A DNA stretch of 64,000 nucleotides from the NCBI RefSeq assembly GCF_020463795.1, contig NZ_CP080025.1:3283501-3347500 (forward strand), read 5' to 3'. Shown here one piece after another: positions 8,643 to 18,254 of this stretch. How positions within the stretch are numbered: position 1 is the stretch's first letter; each line of letters begins with the position of its first letter. The notes beneath the pieces are model-generated. The model saw only the letters and a list, made by a program, of their open reading frames with translations. It was not told the origin of the DNA and did not search any database. A program made the translations under genes and the position numbers. Origin of the DNA: Echinicola marina (GTDB lineage: Bacteria; Bacteroidota; Bacteroidia; Cytophagales; Cyclobacteriaceae).

Positions 8643-11600
8643 CTATTCCTTGTCTAATACTATTTCACGGATCATTAAATTACCTCCATTGCTTACATTG
8701 GTTTTTAGAATTATTTTTCCATCATTGCTGTCTTCGCGCATAACATGGAATTTTATCCATTTTCCACCATCTTCATGATGTCTTCCCAAGCGCACTTTCC
8801 TTCCTTCAAAGGTCAATAATCCTTCTCTTCCTTGATTGTTCCAATCATCAAATAAGACATAGAAACTGCCTAGGATTCCGTCTGGAACAGTGATTTCCAA
8901 GATGATTTCCTTTCCGTGCCAAGCGCTGCCTTTGTCATCCTTCCATACACCATCCGCTTTGACTTTATAGCCTATATTTTCCCCGATCTTGATGACCTGA
9001 TCGCTATTGGAGTTCCAAGGTAGGGAGCTACGCTTACTTTCTGCTTTTTCTCCAGCATTGACCCGTAAGAGCACGTTATTGTATTGGCCATCTATCTGCT
9101 CATCTTTTGCTAGGGGAATTTTAGGGAAGAGCTTGGACAAAAAAGTCCTGTCAACTTCAGTGGATGGAGCAAAATCCGATGTTTTCATATATTCTATGAG
9201 ACTATAGCGCAATTGTTTGGCTACAGGTAATTCTGCATTCCGAATATCAAATCCGCTGACCAAAAGCTTTCCTTTTCCAACCGAAAACTCAAAGATAGCG
9301 CCTTCTTTATTATTCCTATGAAAATCATCCACAACTTGAACGAGTGGTTGAAATGATTTTGGTGTTTCATTGAGGATAAAGCCTTTGGCTCCTTTGCTGA
9401 TGCTTTCCCATTGCCAATTGGAATGGTAGTCGGTCGGGAAATCTTTCAGGGCAGGGTGCTGGTCTTGGATCAACATGCCTATATTGGTTTTGCCTTGGCC
9501 AGGGAAGAAAGTCAATGACCAGTACAATGGATAAAAACTCAAGTCGATGCTGTTTTTATCAGTTCCCAGTTGATCCGCCAATAAAAGCACCTTCCTGCCG
9601 GCCTCCAAAGCAGCAAAGGCCGTATTGTCCAATTGGTCGGTAATGATGATGTCTCCATCTTCATATGGAGGGAGCTTTGTGGGATATACCCAAATGTCCC
9701 AAGAGTTCTTAAAGGCTGTTCCGGCTAGTTTTAGCTCGATATTTAGTTTTTGGGCAGTTTGAATGTTTCCAAGCGGAAAGGTGATATTTCCGATGTCATT
9801 GAGACTGCCTCTTTTAATATTGTTGATCATCCAGTTTTCTTGATGGATCGATTTTCCGGATGCATCGCTGATATTGACGAGGATTTCTCCATTAGTGATT
9901 CCAGATGGACCAAAATGAGAAAGCTGGGCGCTTGCTTCAAAAACTTCACCATTGTCCCAAACGAATTTTTTCATTCTTAGTAAGGGGACTGTTTCACTGA
10001 AATGTTCTTTGAATTTTTCCGGTGTAGTGATTCCCTTGCTTTCCCAGTGGGCATCCAGCCAACCGATCAGCGCCTCACCTTGGCCTTGATAATCCTGCAT
10101 GCTCAGGAGTTGCACTCCAGCACAGCTTTTTGTTCTCAAGAAAGATTCTGTTTCATACTTGTACATGATTTGGTTCAGAGCTCCCGAAGCCTTTTTGAAT
10201 TCTTCTGCTTGATGGGCAATGCCGTTTTTTTCGGCCATCGCTTTAAATTCCATGAAGTTTCTGGCTTTGAGTACACCGGTGTATTTGTCTATTTCTGTCC
10301 AAGAAGGATAGACGGGCCATTGACCAATTTCATGTGCAATGATCGGAATGTCCATTTGGCTATAGACCTCCTCAAAATCCCAATCTGTATGTGCGCCATT
10401 TAATCCCCGTGTTCTTCCGATGCCTTTGATATAATGGGTAGCATTATATTGGTCCACCTCTGTAATGGTCCTGGCTGTGGAAACAGCATATAAGTGTCTG
10501 GGGTCTTTGGCCTTGAGGTCTGCAACCCATTCTTTCATAATGTCAAAGTCAGAATTGCCCAGTTCATTTCCGATGCAGAACATGGTAAATGAAGGATGGT
10601 TGCCGTATTCATCCACTACGCGGTTCATCTCATTGATGACAAATTGATCTCTTTCAGGATCTTTTCCCAAGCCTTGGGGGAAGCCCTTGGTGTTCATCTC
10701 AGGGCGTCCACGTTGGGTGTTGTCTACGCTCATCCACCAATCGATCCAAATGGAAGCTTCTGCTTGTATATAAATACCGATTCTGTTGGCTGCTTTGAAT
10801 GCTGCTTCAGGAGGGCACCAGGAATGGAAGCGGACATGGTTGAGTCCATGGTCTTTGTATATTTCAAAAATCCTTTCCCAGTCTTCTATTTGGGCTGAAC
10901 TATAGCCGGTAAGAGGGAAATGTACACAGTCGAGGTTACCTCTTAGGAAAACTGGTTCTCCGTTGACCAAAACATGGGTGCCGTCATGACTGTAGTTCAC
11001 AAATCCAAATTCTGTTTCTGCTAAATCCTCGGATTTTCTGGTTTTTAACCTGACTTTAAGTGTATAGACAGTAGGGTCAAATTCATTCCATTTTTTTAAG
11101 GCCCCATTAAGGCTCAAAGGAATGTTGAGCTCTTGGTGGCCAGGTTGAAGTCTGTGACGGAAGGTGCTCTGGAAAACGGGTTCTTTATGGTCTATTTGAG
11201 TAATGCTGATTTCAAACTTAGCCTTCTCGGCCTTTTCAGCATCTACACTAATATTTAGGTCCAAATGGTCATCCGAAGTTTTTGGGAAGGTCCTTAACTG
11301 CTTAATGGAGGTAAGGTCATGAGCTCTTAGTTCTATTTTTCCAATGATACCATTCCAAATACTTTGGGTATATTCTCCGTAGGCGTGGCCTTTGTCCCCA
11401 ATATTATGGATCATGTCATTATTGACCCTTACGGTTAAGGTATGTTTTCCTGGGCTAAGTACTCCCAAGTCGTGGTAATGGGGTGTTCCCAAAGCATCGG
11501 CAGTTCCCATCTCCATGCCATCGATAAACACTTTTGATTCCCATAAAACCCTCTCCAATAACAGTTCTATCTCTTTGTCTTTCCAAAAATTCGGAATTAG

Positions 11601-11882
11601 GATTTCTCTTGAGTATTCGGCTTCCCCTATATATTTGAATTCAGGGGTAAGTACTCCAAAGTCAGAGCCGGTTGTTTTGAGACCGTAGCCATTTTCAGCT
11701 AGTGATCCGGGAAGTTGGATTTCACCTTTGACCTTCGAGTCGATACGAAAGTATTCGGAGGAATTGTTTGATTTTATAAGTTTTACATTCCATTGCCCCG
11801 AAAGATCAATATTTTGAGCCAAGGCTGAGAAGGAAACTGTTAAAATGCACAGTAATATTGTAAGGTTTTTAAGAAGCCGCAT
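8643..11882 (-). CDS. GH2 family glycoside hydrolase (beta-galactosidase-like)
   Basis: A 1079-aa secreted enzyme; signal peptide ends near residue 22 (SALAQ). A jelly-roll sugar-binding domain comes first (IDLSGQWNVKL), then an Ig-like domain and the TIM barrel. The acid/base Glu is E440 in CIGNELGNS, and the nucleophile is E518 in IIAHEIGQWPVYPSW. About 450 further residues form beta-rich domains, including a C-terminal carbohydrate-binding-like region. It would cut a beta-linked sugar (galactose, glucuronate or similar) from non-reducing ends. It leads a minus-strand operon with a sulfatase and araC. A candidate -7 element lies at 11915-11922. Confidence 0.9.
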   Translation of the reverse strand: MRLLKNLTILLCILTVSFSALAQNIDLSGQWNVKLIKSNNSSEYFRIDSKVKGEIQLPGSLAENGYGLKTTGSDFGVLTPEFKYIGEAEYSREILIPNFWKDKEIELLLERVLWESKVFIDGMEMGTADALGTPHYHDLGVLSPGKHTLTVRVNNDMIHNIGDKGHAYGEYTQSIWNGIIGKIELRAHDLTSIKQLRTFPKTSDDHLDLNISVDAEKAEKAKFEISITQIDHKEPVFQSTFRHRLQPGHQELNIPLSLNGALKKWNEFDPTVYTLKVRLKTRKSEDLAETEFGFVNYSHDGTHVLVNGEPVFLRGNLDCVHFPLTGYSSAQIEDWERIFEIYKDHGLNHVRFHSWCPPEAAFKAANRIGIYIQAEASIWIDWWMSVDNTQRGRPEMNTKGFPQGLGKDPERDQFVINEMNRVVDEYGNHPSFTMFCIGNELGNSDFDIMKEWVADLKAKDPRHLYAVSTARTITEVDQYNATHYIKGIGRTRGLNGAHTDWDFEEVYSQMDIPIIAHEIGQWPVYPSWTEIDKYTGVLKARNFMEFKAMAEKNGIAHQAEEFKKASGALNQIMYKYETESFLRTKSCAGVQLLSMQDYQGQGEALIGWLDAHWESKGITTPEKFKEHFSETVPLLRMKKFVWDNGEVFEASAQLSHFGPSGITNGEILVNISDASGKSIHQENWMINNIKRGSLNDIGNITFPLGNIQTAQKLNIELKLAGTAFKNSWDIWVYPTKLPPYEDGDIIITDQLDNTAFAALEAGRKVLLLADQLGTDKNSIDLSFYPLYWSLTFFPGQGKTNIGMLIQDQHPALKDFPTDYHSNWQWESISKGAKGFILNETPKSFQPLVQVVDDFHRNNKEGAIFEFSVGKGKLLVSGFDIRNAELPVAKQLRYSLIEYMKTSDFAPSTEVDRTFLSKLFPKIPLAKDEQIDGQYNNVLLRVNAGEKAESKRSSLPWNSNSDQVIKIGENIGYKVKADGVWKDDKGSAWHGKEIILEITVPDGILGSFYVLFDDWNNQGREGLLTFEGRKVRLGRHHEDGGKWIKFHVMREDSNDGKIILKTNVSNGGNLMIREIVLDKE

Positions 11883-11914
11883 AATTATTTGTAATCAGTA
11901 AAACATGGTCGAAA

Positions 11915-11937
11915 CAAAAATAAATTGTTTTATTTAA
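11915..11937 (-). promoter_or_regulatory. Candidate promoter and operator copy 1
   Basis: On the minus strand TATTTTTG (11922-11915) matches the Bacteroidota -7 consensus TAnnTTTG, 33 bp before the GH2 start. It overlaps AATAAATTGTTTTATTTAA (11919-11937), which recurs exactly at 12580-12598. The overlap fits an operator for the AraC protein or another regulator. This is inference from position and repetition. Confidence 0.35.
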
Positions 11938-12579
11938 GATTAAAAGGCTGTAAGGCCTGAGAGGATGATATCGTGATTTAGTCCATTGTTAAGGTCTTTT
12001 GTCTGGTGGATGAGGTAGATTGATTGCCTTATTTTTTTACTGAATCAATGATTTTTTATTTGGCCTAATAGGGTGGGGTAGTTTTGAGTTGATAATAGCA
12101 GTGAAATAATCCATTATTAATTGATTTCGAATAGTTTCGATATATGAATTGTTAGGGAAGATCAGTGCTTATTTTCAGAATTACTTGGTCGCCAAATTAA
12201 TAAGAGATATAGTTCTGATTTTCGCCTTTTCTTAATGTCTTTGAATCCCAATAAACGTTGAAATATAGTCTTGTAACTGACACTTTTCTTTAGAATTTAT
12301 TTCTTATTTACTGTAGGTATTGAAAGAGTTGTCGGTTGTATGTATAAGGAAATGAAATTTTTTTCTTCACTGTATTTTAGCGAAATGATCTTGGTAAATC
12401 ATCATGATAAAATTATGCTAAATCGACTTTGTATGTTTTATGTAATCTGTTTTGCCTCATCTGGAGTTTGAATAATTTTCTTTTAAGTAAAAAATGTATA
12501 AGAAAGAATAGTTTAGTTAAAAAATAAGCGAAAGAATAAGTTTGAGTAAATTATTTATTTTATTATTTATTAATGTCAG

Positions 12580-12598
12580 AATAAATTGTTTTATTTAA
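12580..12598. promoter_or_regulatory. Candidate operator copy 2
   Basis: This is an exact second copy of AATAAATTGTTTTATTTAA, 257 bp before the sigma factor start. The sequence is partly palindromic. AT-rich repeats can arise by chance, but 19 identical bases twice in one divergent intergenic region is suggestive. Confidence 0.3.
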
Positions 12599-12854
12599 AG
12601 ATGATTTATTTAATATTTCTTCAAAAATAAATCTTTTAGGCCGGGTTTAGCTAGGCTCTTTCCTCAACTATTTTAGGGTTGATGGGCTTGTTGGAGATTT
12701 CATTTTCATGATAGGAAATAATGATGTGTGGAATCCAAATAATTAACATTTGAGATATAGAAATGTGAGGGCAATACCTTAAGCGTAAAACAACTATTTG
12801 TACCGGATATATTTTAGGAAAATAAAGAGGACTATATGCTAAAAATCTACTGAT

Positions 12855-13454
12855 ATGGATTATGGAAGTTTAAGCGATCAAAAGTTGTGGGCCAAGGTAG
12901 TAGATGGAGACAATAAGGCCTTTGAGTTTATTTACAGAGCTCATTCAAAAAAGTTGTATGTATATGGACATCGGTTTACTAAAGACACGTCCATAATCGA
13001 TGATGCTATTCAAGAAGTGTTTATTTCAATATGGTCATCAAGGAATAGAATAGTTATTTCTAGATCTTTGAGCCATTATATTTTTAGTTCTTATAGACGT
13101 TTGATCATTAAAAAGATTAATGAGGAACAATTTTGTGAGTCTATCGATGATCCCAATAATATGTTGGATTTCCATCATTATATGCAAGGGGTATTAGAAG
13201 AGACCAACATATCTGATTTTGAAGGGGGGAAAACTATTTCCGCTTTGGAGAAACTACCTAGTAGACAAAAGGAAGCAATATACCTCAGGTATATAGAAGA
13301 ATTGTCTTATGAGTCTATTTCAGATATTATGGGTGTTCAAATTCCATATATCTATAATTTAATTTTTAAGGGTTTAAAAACTCTGAAAGAAAATATCAAA
13401 ATTTCACGATTTGCTAAAATCCTTGTTTTTTGGGTTTTATCAATATTTCATTAA
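12855..13454 (+). CDS. ECF-type RNA polymerase sigma factor
   Basis: A 199-aa ECF sigma factor. Region 2 (residues ~10-75) has AFEFIYRAHSKKLYVYGHRF followed by DDAIQEVFISIWSSR, which binds the -10 element and core polymerase. Region 4 (~125-185) has LEKLPSRQKEAIYLRYIEEL and a helix-turn-helix that binds -35 DNA. It is followed by a FecR-type anti-sigma factor and a SusC with an STN domain, the standard Bacteroidota arrangement. Glycan binding at the outer-membrane SusC is relayed through FecR to release this sigma factor and transcribe the downstream susC operon. A hydrophobic C-terminal tail (ILVFWVLSIF) is slightly unusual and might keep it near the membrane. Confidence 0.93.
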   Translation: MDYGSLSDQKLWAKVVDGDNKAFEFIYRAHSKKLYVYGHRFTKDTSIIDDAIQEVFISIWSSRNRIVISRSLSHYIFSSYRRLIIKKINEEQFCESIDDPNNMLDFHHYMQGVLEETNISDFEGGKTISALEKLPSRQKEAIYLRYIEELSYESISDIMGVQIPYIYNLIFKGLKTLKENIKISRFAKILVFWVLSIFH

Positions 13455-13588
13455 AACCTACTTTTTAATTTAAATACTTTAAAAAACCTCCTTAAGTTTT
13501 TTAAAAACTGTAAAAATTAATTTTTTATTGCTGTCTAGGTGAGATTAAGCAACTTTTATTACTCTATAATATTGAAAGACGAAAAGAA

Positions 13589-14617
13589 ATGAAATCCTTT
13601 GAGAACATAGAAGATTTTCTTGGTTATCCCCTTTTTAAGGACTGGGTGCGCTCTGGAGCAGATACAGATGATGAGTTCTTTATCTGGTTCAAAGAGAATT
13701 ATCCTAAAAAACTGGATTTGCTGTATAAGTCCAAAATGGTTTTGGAGGAATTGGAAGCACCTGCCAATGATTGGTCAAGGCTTAAAGAAGATGAATTGTT
13801 TAATAACATATCATCTCAAATAAGACCCGTTCGGAGATTTTATGGCAACAAAAAAGCGATCAGCACACCGACCTTATTGGTAGCCATGTTGGTGATATTG
13901 CTAAGTGGTTTGTTGGTGTGGAATACGGAGCTGGAAAATTATTTCGGAGCATCTATTGAGGAGGTTGTGGCTGAGCAGTGGACAGTTCGAGATGCAAAGC
14001 TGGGCCAAAAGAGCAAGGTGTTTCTTCCTGATGGAACAATTGCCTACTTAAACTCAGGCAGCCAAATTAAGTATGATAAGCATTTCGCCATCAGTCACAG
14101 GGAGCTCTCATTGAGAGGAGAGGCGTTCTTTGAGGTGGCAAAAAATAAAGCAATTCCATTCAAAGTCAAGAGTGGTAAGGTGGTTACTGAGGCCGTTGGG
14201 ACAGCTTTTAATGTAAAAGCTTTTGATGTGAAAGATATTGGTGTTCAGCTGACTGAGGGTAAAGTGAAGGTTTATCCAATTAATAGTCCTGAAGAGGAGC
14301 TATTGCTGTTGCCCGGAGAACAAGTGGTTTATCAGGGGGACGAATCACCCAAGAAAGGCAGTTTTGACCTTGAGTATTATCCGTTTTGGGTAAAGGGAAC
14401 ACTAAGTTTTGACAAGGCTTCACTGTCCGAAGCAGTAGACTTGTTGGAAAGATGGTATGGGGTCAAAATTGCAGTTCAAAATGCTCCTAAAAAGGAATTT
14501 AGCTTTAGTGGCAAGTATAGAAAGGCCACGCTAGAAAATATTTTGGAGAGCATGTCCCATTCTCTTCAATTGAGGTACAAAATCGAGAATAAAAATGTCA
14601 CTTTAATATTTCAATAA
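13589..14617 (+). CDS. FecR-family anti-sigma factor
   Basis: A 342-aa inner-membrane signal transducer. The cytosolic N-terminus (1-92) would hold the sigma factor. One membrane segment lies at ~93-112 (LLVAMLVILLSGLLVW). The periplasmic FecR domain (~130-235) includes KVFLPDGTIAYLNSGSQI and LSLRGEAFFEV. A C-terminal DUF4974-like domain (~265-342) includes LSEAVDLLERWYGVKI, which contacts the STN domain of SusC. It begins 134 bp after the sigma gene and is followed by susC, completing a sigma/anti-sigma/transducer set. Confidence 0.93.
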   Translation: MKSFENIEDFLGYPLFKDWVRSGADTDDEFFIWFKENYPKKLDLLYKSKMVLEELEAPANDWSRLKEDELFNNISSQIRPVRRFYGNKKAISTPTLLVAMLVILLSGLLVWNTELENYFGASIEEVVAEQWTVRDAKLGQKSKVFLPDGTIAYLNSGSQIKYDKHFAISHRELSLRGEAFFEVAKNKAIPFKVKSGKVVTEAVGTAFNVKAFDVKDIGVQLTEGKVKVYPINSPEEELLLLPGEQVVYQGDESPKKGSFDLEYYPFWVKGTLSFDKASLSEAVDLLERWYGVKIAVQNAPKKEFSFSGKYRKATLENILESMSHSLQLRYKIENKNVTLIFQ

Positions 14618-14643
14618 AAACCAATCGCCTATGACCAAAAAAA

Positions 14644-14662
14644 GCCAATGATGAACATTGGC
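14644..14662 (+). other. Small hairpin between fecR and susC
   Basis: GCCAATG (14644-14650) pairs with CATTGGC (14656-14662) around 5 nt, with no T-run. It could stabilise the susC message or mark a processing site. Nothing proves a role. Confidence 0.3.
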
Positions 14663-14746
14663 CCTTGTTGGCAAATAGAAAGTTTCTCAGGCTACACTAT
14701 TTGCTGGCGTTTAATGCAATTCCAATTACAAAAAACATTCTAATTT

Positions 14747-17700
14747 ATGAAAAAAACATTACATGCGTTACGTATGATAGGAAAATTCTATCTGTACGGG
14801 TTCGTAGTCCAATTATTTTTCCTGAATTTCATCCACGCAGCACCCTCCAAGGCTCAGGAATCATTGGATTTAACCAAAGTACATCTAAGTCTTAATTTAA
14901 ATCAGACTTCACTAGAAGAGACTTTCAAAGAGATCAGTAGCTTAACTGATTTTGAATTTAGTTATAAGGAAAAGCTAGTAAGGAATGCTTTGCCAGTAAA
15001 TATTAATGTCCAGAATATGTCCCTGGAAGAGGTGTTGTTAAGCCTTTCTAAAAGCCATCAGCTTTCTTTCAAACAGGTGAACGGAAACATTAGTGTGGTA
15101 GCAAGGGACAATGTTCTTAGCCAGCTGACAGTGGTCAAGGAAATTACGGTAAAGGGAAAAGTTACCGATGAAAACAACCTTGCCATTCCTGGTGCCACTG
15201 TTTTGGCCAAAAGTAGCGGAAAAGGGACTGTGACAGATTTGGATGGAAATTACAATTTAGTGGTCTCAGAATCAGATGTCCTTGTTTTTTCATTTATTGG
15301 TTATGTTTCCAAAGAAATCAGTATAAATGGCAACGAGAACATTGATGTAACTCTTCGGGAAGACATGCAAAGTTTGGAGGAGGTAGTGGTTGTTGGATTT
15401 GGTGAGCAAAAGAAGGCAAACCTTACTGGTGCGGTAACCACGGTGGATGCAAAAGTGCTCGAAGCTCGTCCTGTACAGAATGTGGGTCAAATGCTTCAAG
15501 GAGTAATTCCTGGCTTAAATCTGCAAACCTCAGGATTAGGGGGGGAATTAAACCAGAACCTAAGCTTTAACATCCGTGGAGCAGGAACCATTGGTGCAGG
15601 ATCTAACTCATCCCCTTTGGTTTTGATTGATGGTATGGATGGCGATCTGAATGCACTTAACCCGCAGGACATTGAGAACATTACTGTATTGAAAGATGCG
15701 GCGGCGGCATCGGTATATGGGTCAAGAGCGGCATTTGGTGTGATCCTTATCACGACCAAAAGTGGTAAAGCCGGCAAAGCAAAAGTGAATTACAATAATA
15801 ATTTCAGGTTCTCCAAACCTATGGGACTGCCTACAATGATGGATTCTTACACTTTTGCCATGTATTATAACGAAGCAGCACTAAATGCCGGTAGAGGGCC
15901 CGTTTTTCAGGATGATGTGCTGGAAAGGATTCGTCAGTACCAAGCGGGAGAAATTGAAAATTCCACAATTCCAAACAATAACGGGGATAGATGGCAGTAC
16001 TATGGTGGTTCCAACGGTGATACAGATTGGTTCAAAGAGCAGTATAAATCCATGTCCTTCTCCCAAGAACATAATCTAAGTGTAAACGGAGGAAATGAAG
16101 GTGCCAGGTATTACCTCTCCGCAAACTATCTGGACCAAGGCGGTTTGACCAGACATGGAGGGGACAACTTTAACCGTTACGGCTTAGCCGGTAAGGTGGA
16201 TTTAAAACTCAATGACAAATTAAGCTTTAATTACAATACCCGTTTTGTAAGGGAGTATTTTACCAAAGCAACACATTTGAATGACTTGTTCTACCACAAT
16301 GTGGCCCGTAGATGGCCTACCGTCCCAGTCAAGGATCCAAACGGATACTATTCCGATCCAAGTGAAATCAACCAGTTGCGTGAAGGTGGCAGGGTGAATA
16401 ATTATAAGGACTTTTATTACATCCAGGGCAAACTGACCTATACGCCAATCAAAAACTGGAATATCCATGCCAGTGGTAACTACCGCGTTATCAATATCAA
16501 TAATGCTTCCAATACCCTACCGGCTTATGCGCATGATGTTGCTGGAGAGCCGTTTCCTCTTTCAGTTTACTGGTCGGCACCCGGACATACTGCCGTAAGT
16601 GAGTTTAGCCAAAAGGAAAATTACTTTACATCAAATATTTATTCAGATTACAGTTTGGATATTGCTGAAAATCACCATTTTAAATTGATGGCAGGTTTTA
16701 ATTCTGAATTGAATAAGTATCGGAATATCAGCGCAGGAAGAACCGGGCTTATTACTCCCAACGTTATTTCAATCAATACGGCCACCGATAATTTTACCAA
16801 TGGCGGAGTCTACAACCATTGGGCAACAGCCGGTTTTTTTAGTCGCTTGAACTATAATTATCAAGAAAAATATTTCTTCGAATTCAATGCACGCTATGAC
16901 GGTTCAAGTAGATTCATTAGTGATAAAAGATGGAACCTGTTCAATTCATTTTCAGCGGGCTGGAATATTGCCCGTGAGAATTTCTGGAGCTTGGACAGGA
17001 TATCGATGTTTAAAATCAGGGGATCCTATGGGGAATTGGGCAACCAAAATACCAGTAGCTGGTATCCTTTCTACCTGTCACAGCCGTTCTCTGTAAATTC
17101 CGGTTCCTGGTTGGTTAATGGAATACGGCCAAATATTGCTTCTGCACCGGGTATTATCAGTACTTCCATGACCTGGGAAAGAGTAAAAAGCTATAATTTG
17201 GGTGTGGATTTAGGCTTACTGGAAAACAGGTTATTACTGAACTTCGATTACTTTAACAGGTATACATTGGATATGGTCGGCCCAGCGAAAGAGCTGCCGG
17301 TGATTTTGGGGACAGGTGTTCCTCGAATCAATAACGCCGACTTGAAGTCCTATGGGTTTGAACTGGAGGTAAACTGGAAAGATGAGATCGGGGATTTCTT
17401 CTATCATGTAAGGGGAGTCCTTTCCGATGACCAAATGAAGGTAACCAAATATCCGAATGATACCGGTAACCTTTCGCAATGGTATAATGGGCGTAAAAAC
17501 GGTGAAATATGGGGATATACCACCTTGGGTATTGCCAAGACCGATGCTGAAATGGAGCAGCATTTGGAGAATGTAAGCCAAAACCAAATGGGAAGCAACT
17601 GGCAGGCAGGTGATATCATGTATGCTGATATCAACGGTGACGGAACCGTGAATGCTGGTAGCAATACCTTGGCTGATCCGGGAGACAGAAAAATAATTGG

Positions 17701-18241
17701 CAATACGACCCCAAGATTCCGTTATGGACTGGATATCAATGCCAATTACAAGAACTTTGATATCCGCATCTTTATGCAAGGGATAGGTAAACGGGACTGG
17801 ATGCCAAACGGTCCTTATTTCTGGGGAGCAGGAGGACAGAACCAATGGCAAGCAGCCGGTTTTGAAGAGCATATGGATTTCTTTAGAAACGAAAATTCCC
17901 CTATGGTTCAAGCCGGAGTCGCAGAAGTTAATTTGGACGCCTACTTTCCAAGACCTTCATTTGACCAGGGACGCAATAATCAGGCTCAAACAAGGTATCT
18001 TCAAAATGGGGCATACTTAAGGTTGAAGAATGTACAGTTAGGCTACTCATTGCCTAATTCAGTTCTGGAGAGATTGGGGATTTCAAATACCAGGTTCTAT
18101 GTGTCAGGAGAAAACCTGTTGACTTTCACTAAAATGTCCAAAATTTTTGATCCGGAAACGGTTGGGCTTAGCGGTTGGAACGATGGAAAGACCTATCCTT
18201 TTGCTACCGTTTATTCCTGTGGTCTAAATATCAATTTCTAA
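14747..18241 (+). CDS. SusC/RagA TonB-dependent transducer with STN domain
   Basis: A 1164-aa outer-membrane glycan importer. Domains in order are: signal peptide (~1-36), STN domain (~45-115, LNQTSLEETFKEISSLTDFEF), carboxypeptidase-regulatory-like domain (~131-205, VKGKVTDENNLAIPGATV), TonB box region (LEEVVVVGFGEQKKANLTGAV), plug (~226-345, DAAAASVYGSRAAFGVILI) and 22-strand barrel. The STN domain makes it a transducer that signals to the FecR just upstream as well as an importer. It pairs with SusD (next gene), which caps the barrel and captures oligosaccharides. This is the core of the polysaccharide utilisation locus. Confidence 0.96.
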   Translation: MKKTLHALRMIGKFYLYGFVVQLFFLNFIHAAPSKAQESLDLTKVHLSLNLNQTSLEETFKEISSLTDFEFSYKEKLVRNALPVNINVQNMSLEEVLLSLSKSHQLSFKQVNGNISVVARDNVLSQLTVVKEITVKGKVTDENNLAIPGATVLAKSSGKGTVTDLDGNYNLVVSESDVLVFSFIGYVSKEISINGNENIDVTLREDMQSLEEVVVVGFGEQKKANLTGAVTTVDAKVLEARPVQNVGQMLQGVIPGLNLQTSGLGGELNQNLSFNIRGAGTIGAGSNSSPLVLIDGMDGDLNALNPQDIENITVLKDAAAASVYGSRAAFGVILITTKSGKAGKAKVNYNNNFRFSKPMGLPTMMDSYTFAMYYNEAALNAGRGPVFQDDVLERIRQYQAGEIENSTIPNNNGDRWQYYGGSNGDTDWFKEQYKSMSFSQEHNLSVNGGNEGARYYLSANYLDQGGLTRHGGDNFNRYGLAGKVDLKLNDKLSFNYNTRFVREYFTKATHLNDLFYHNVARRWPTVPVKDPNGYYSDPSEINQLREGGRVNNYKDFYYIQGKLTYTPIKNWNIHASGNYRVININNASNTLPAYAHDVAGEPFPLSVYWSAPGHTAVSEFSQKENYFTSNIYSDYSLDIAENHHFKLMAGFNSELNKYRNISAGRTGLITPNVISINTATDNFTNGGVYNHWATAGFFSRLNYNYQEKYFFEFNARYDGSSRFISDKRWNLFNSFSAGWNIARENFWSLDRISMFKIRGSYGELGNQNTSSWYPFYLSQPFSVNSGSWLVNGIRPNIASAPGIISTSMTWERVKSYNLGVDLGLLENRLLLNFDYFNRYTLDMVGPAKELPVILGTGVPRINNADLKSYGFELEVNWKDEIGDFFYHVRGVLSDDQMKVTKYPNDTGNLSQWYNGRKNGEIWGYTTLGIAKTDAEMEQHLENVSQNQMGSNWQAGDIMYADINGDGTVNAGSNTLADPGDRKIIGNTTPRFRYGLDINANYKNFDIRIFMQGIGKRDWMPNGPYFWGAGGQNQWQAAGFEEHMDFFRNENSPMVQAGVAEVNLDAYFPRPSFDQGRNNQAQTRYLQNGAYLRLKNVQLGYSLPNSVLERLGISNTRFYVSGENLLTFTKMSKIFDPETVGLSGWNDGKTYPFATVYSCGLNINF

Positions 18242-18254
18242 TTTGAAGCAAATC

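Larger units (their letters stand above)
11883..12854. other. 972-bp AT-rich divergent intergenic region
   Basis: It separates the GH2 operon (-) from the ECF sigma gene (+). It is strongly AT-rich with no credible reading frame. It holds two exact copies of a 19-bp sequence (11919-11937 and 12580-12598) and probably the promoters for both directions. Its length suggests complex regulation or a lost gene; no gene remnant was recognised. Confidence 0.5.

Noticed and set aside
17234-17911. 225-codon open frame antisense to susC
   Set aside because: Shadow of the SusC barrel region; no recognisable domain.
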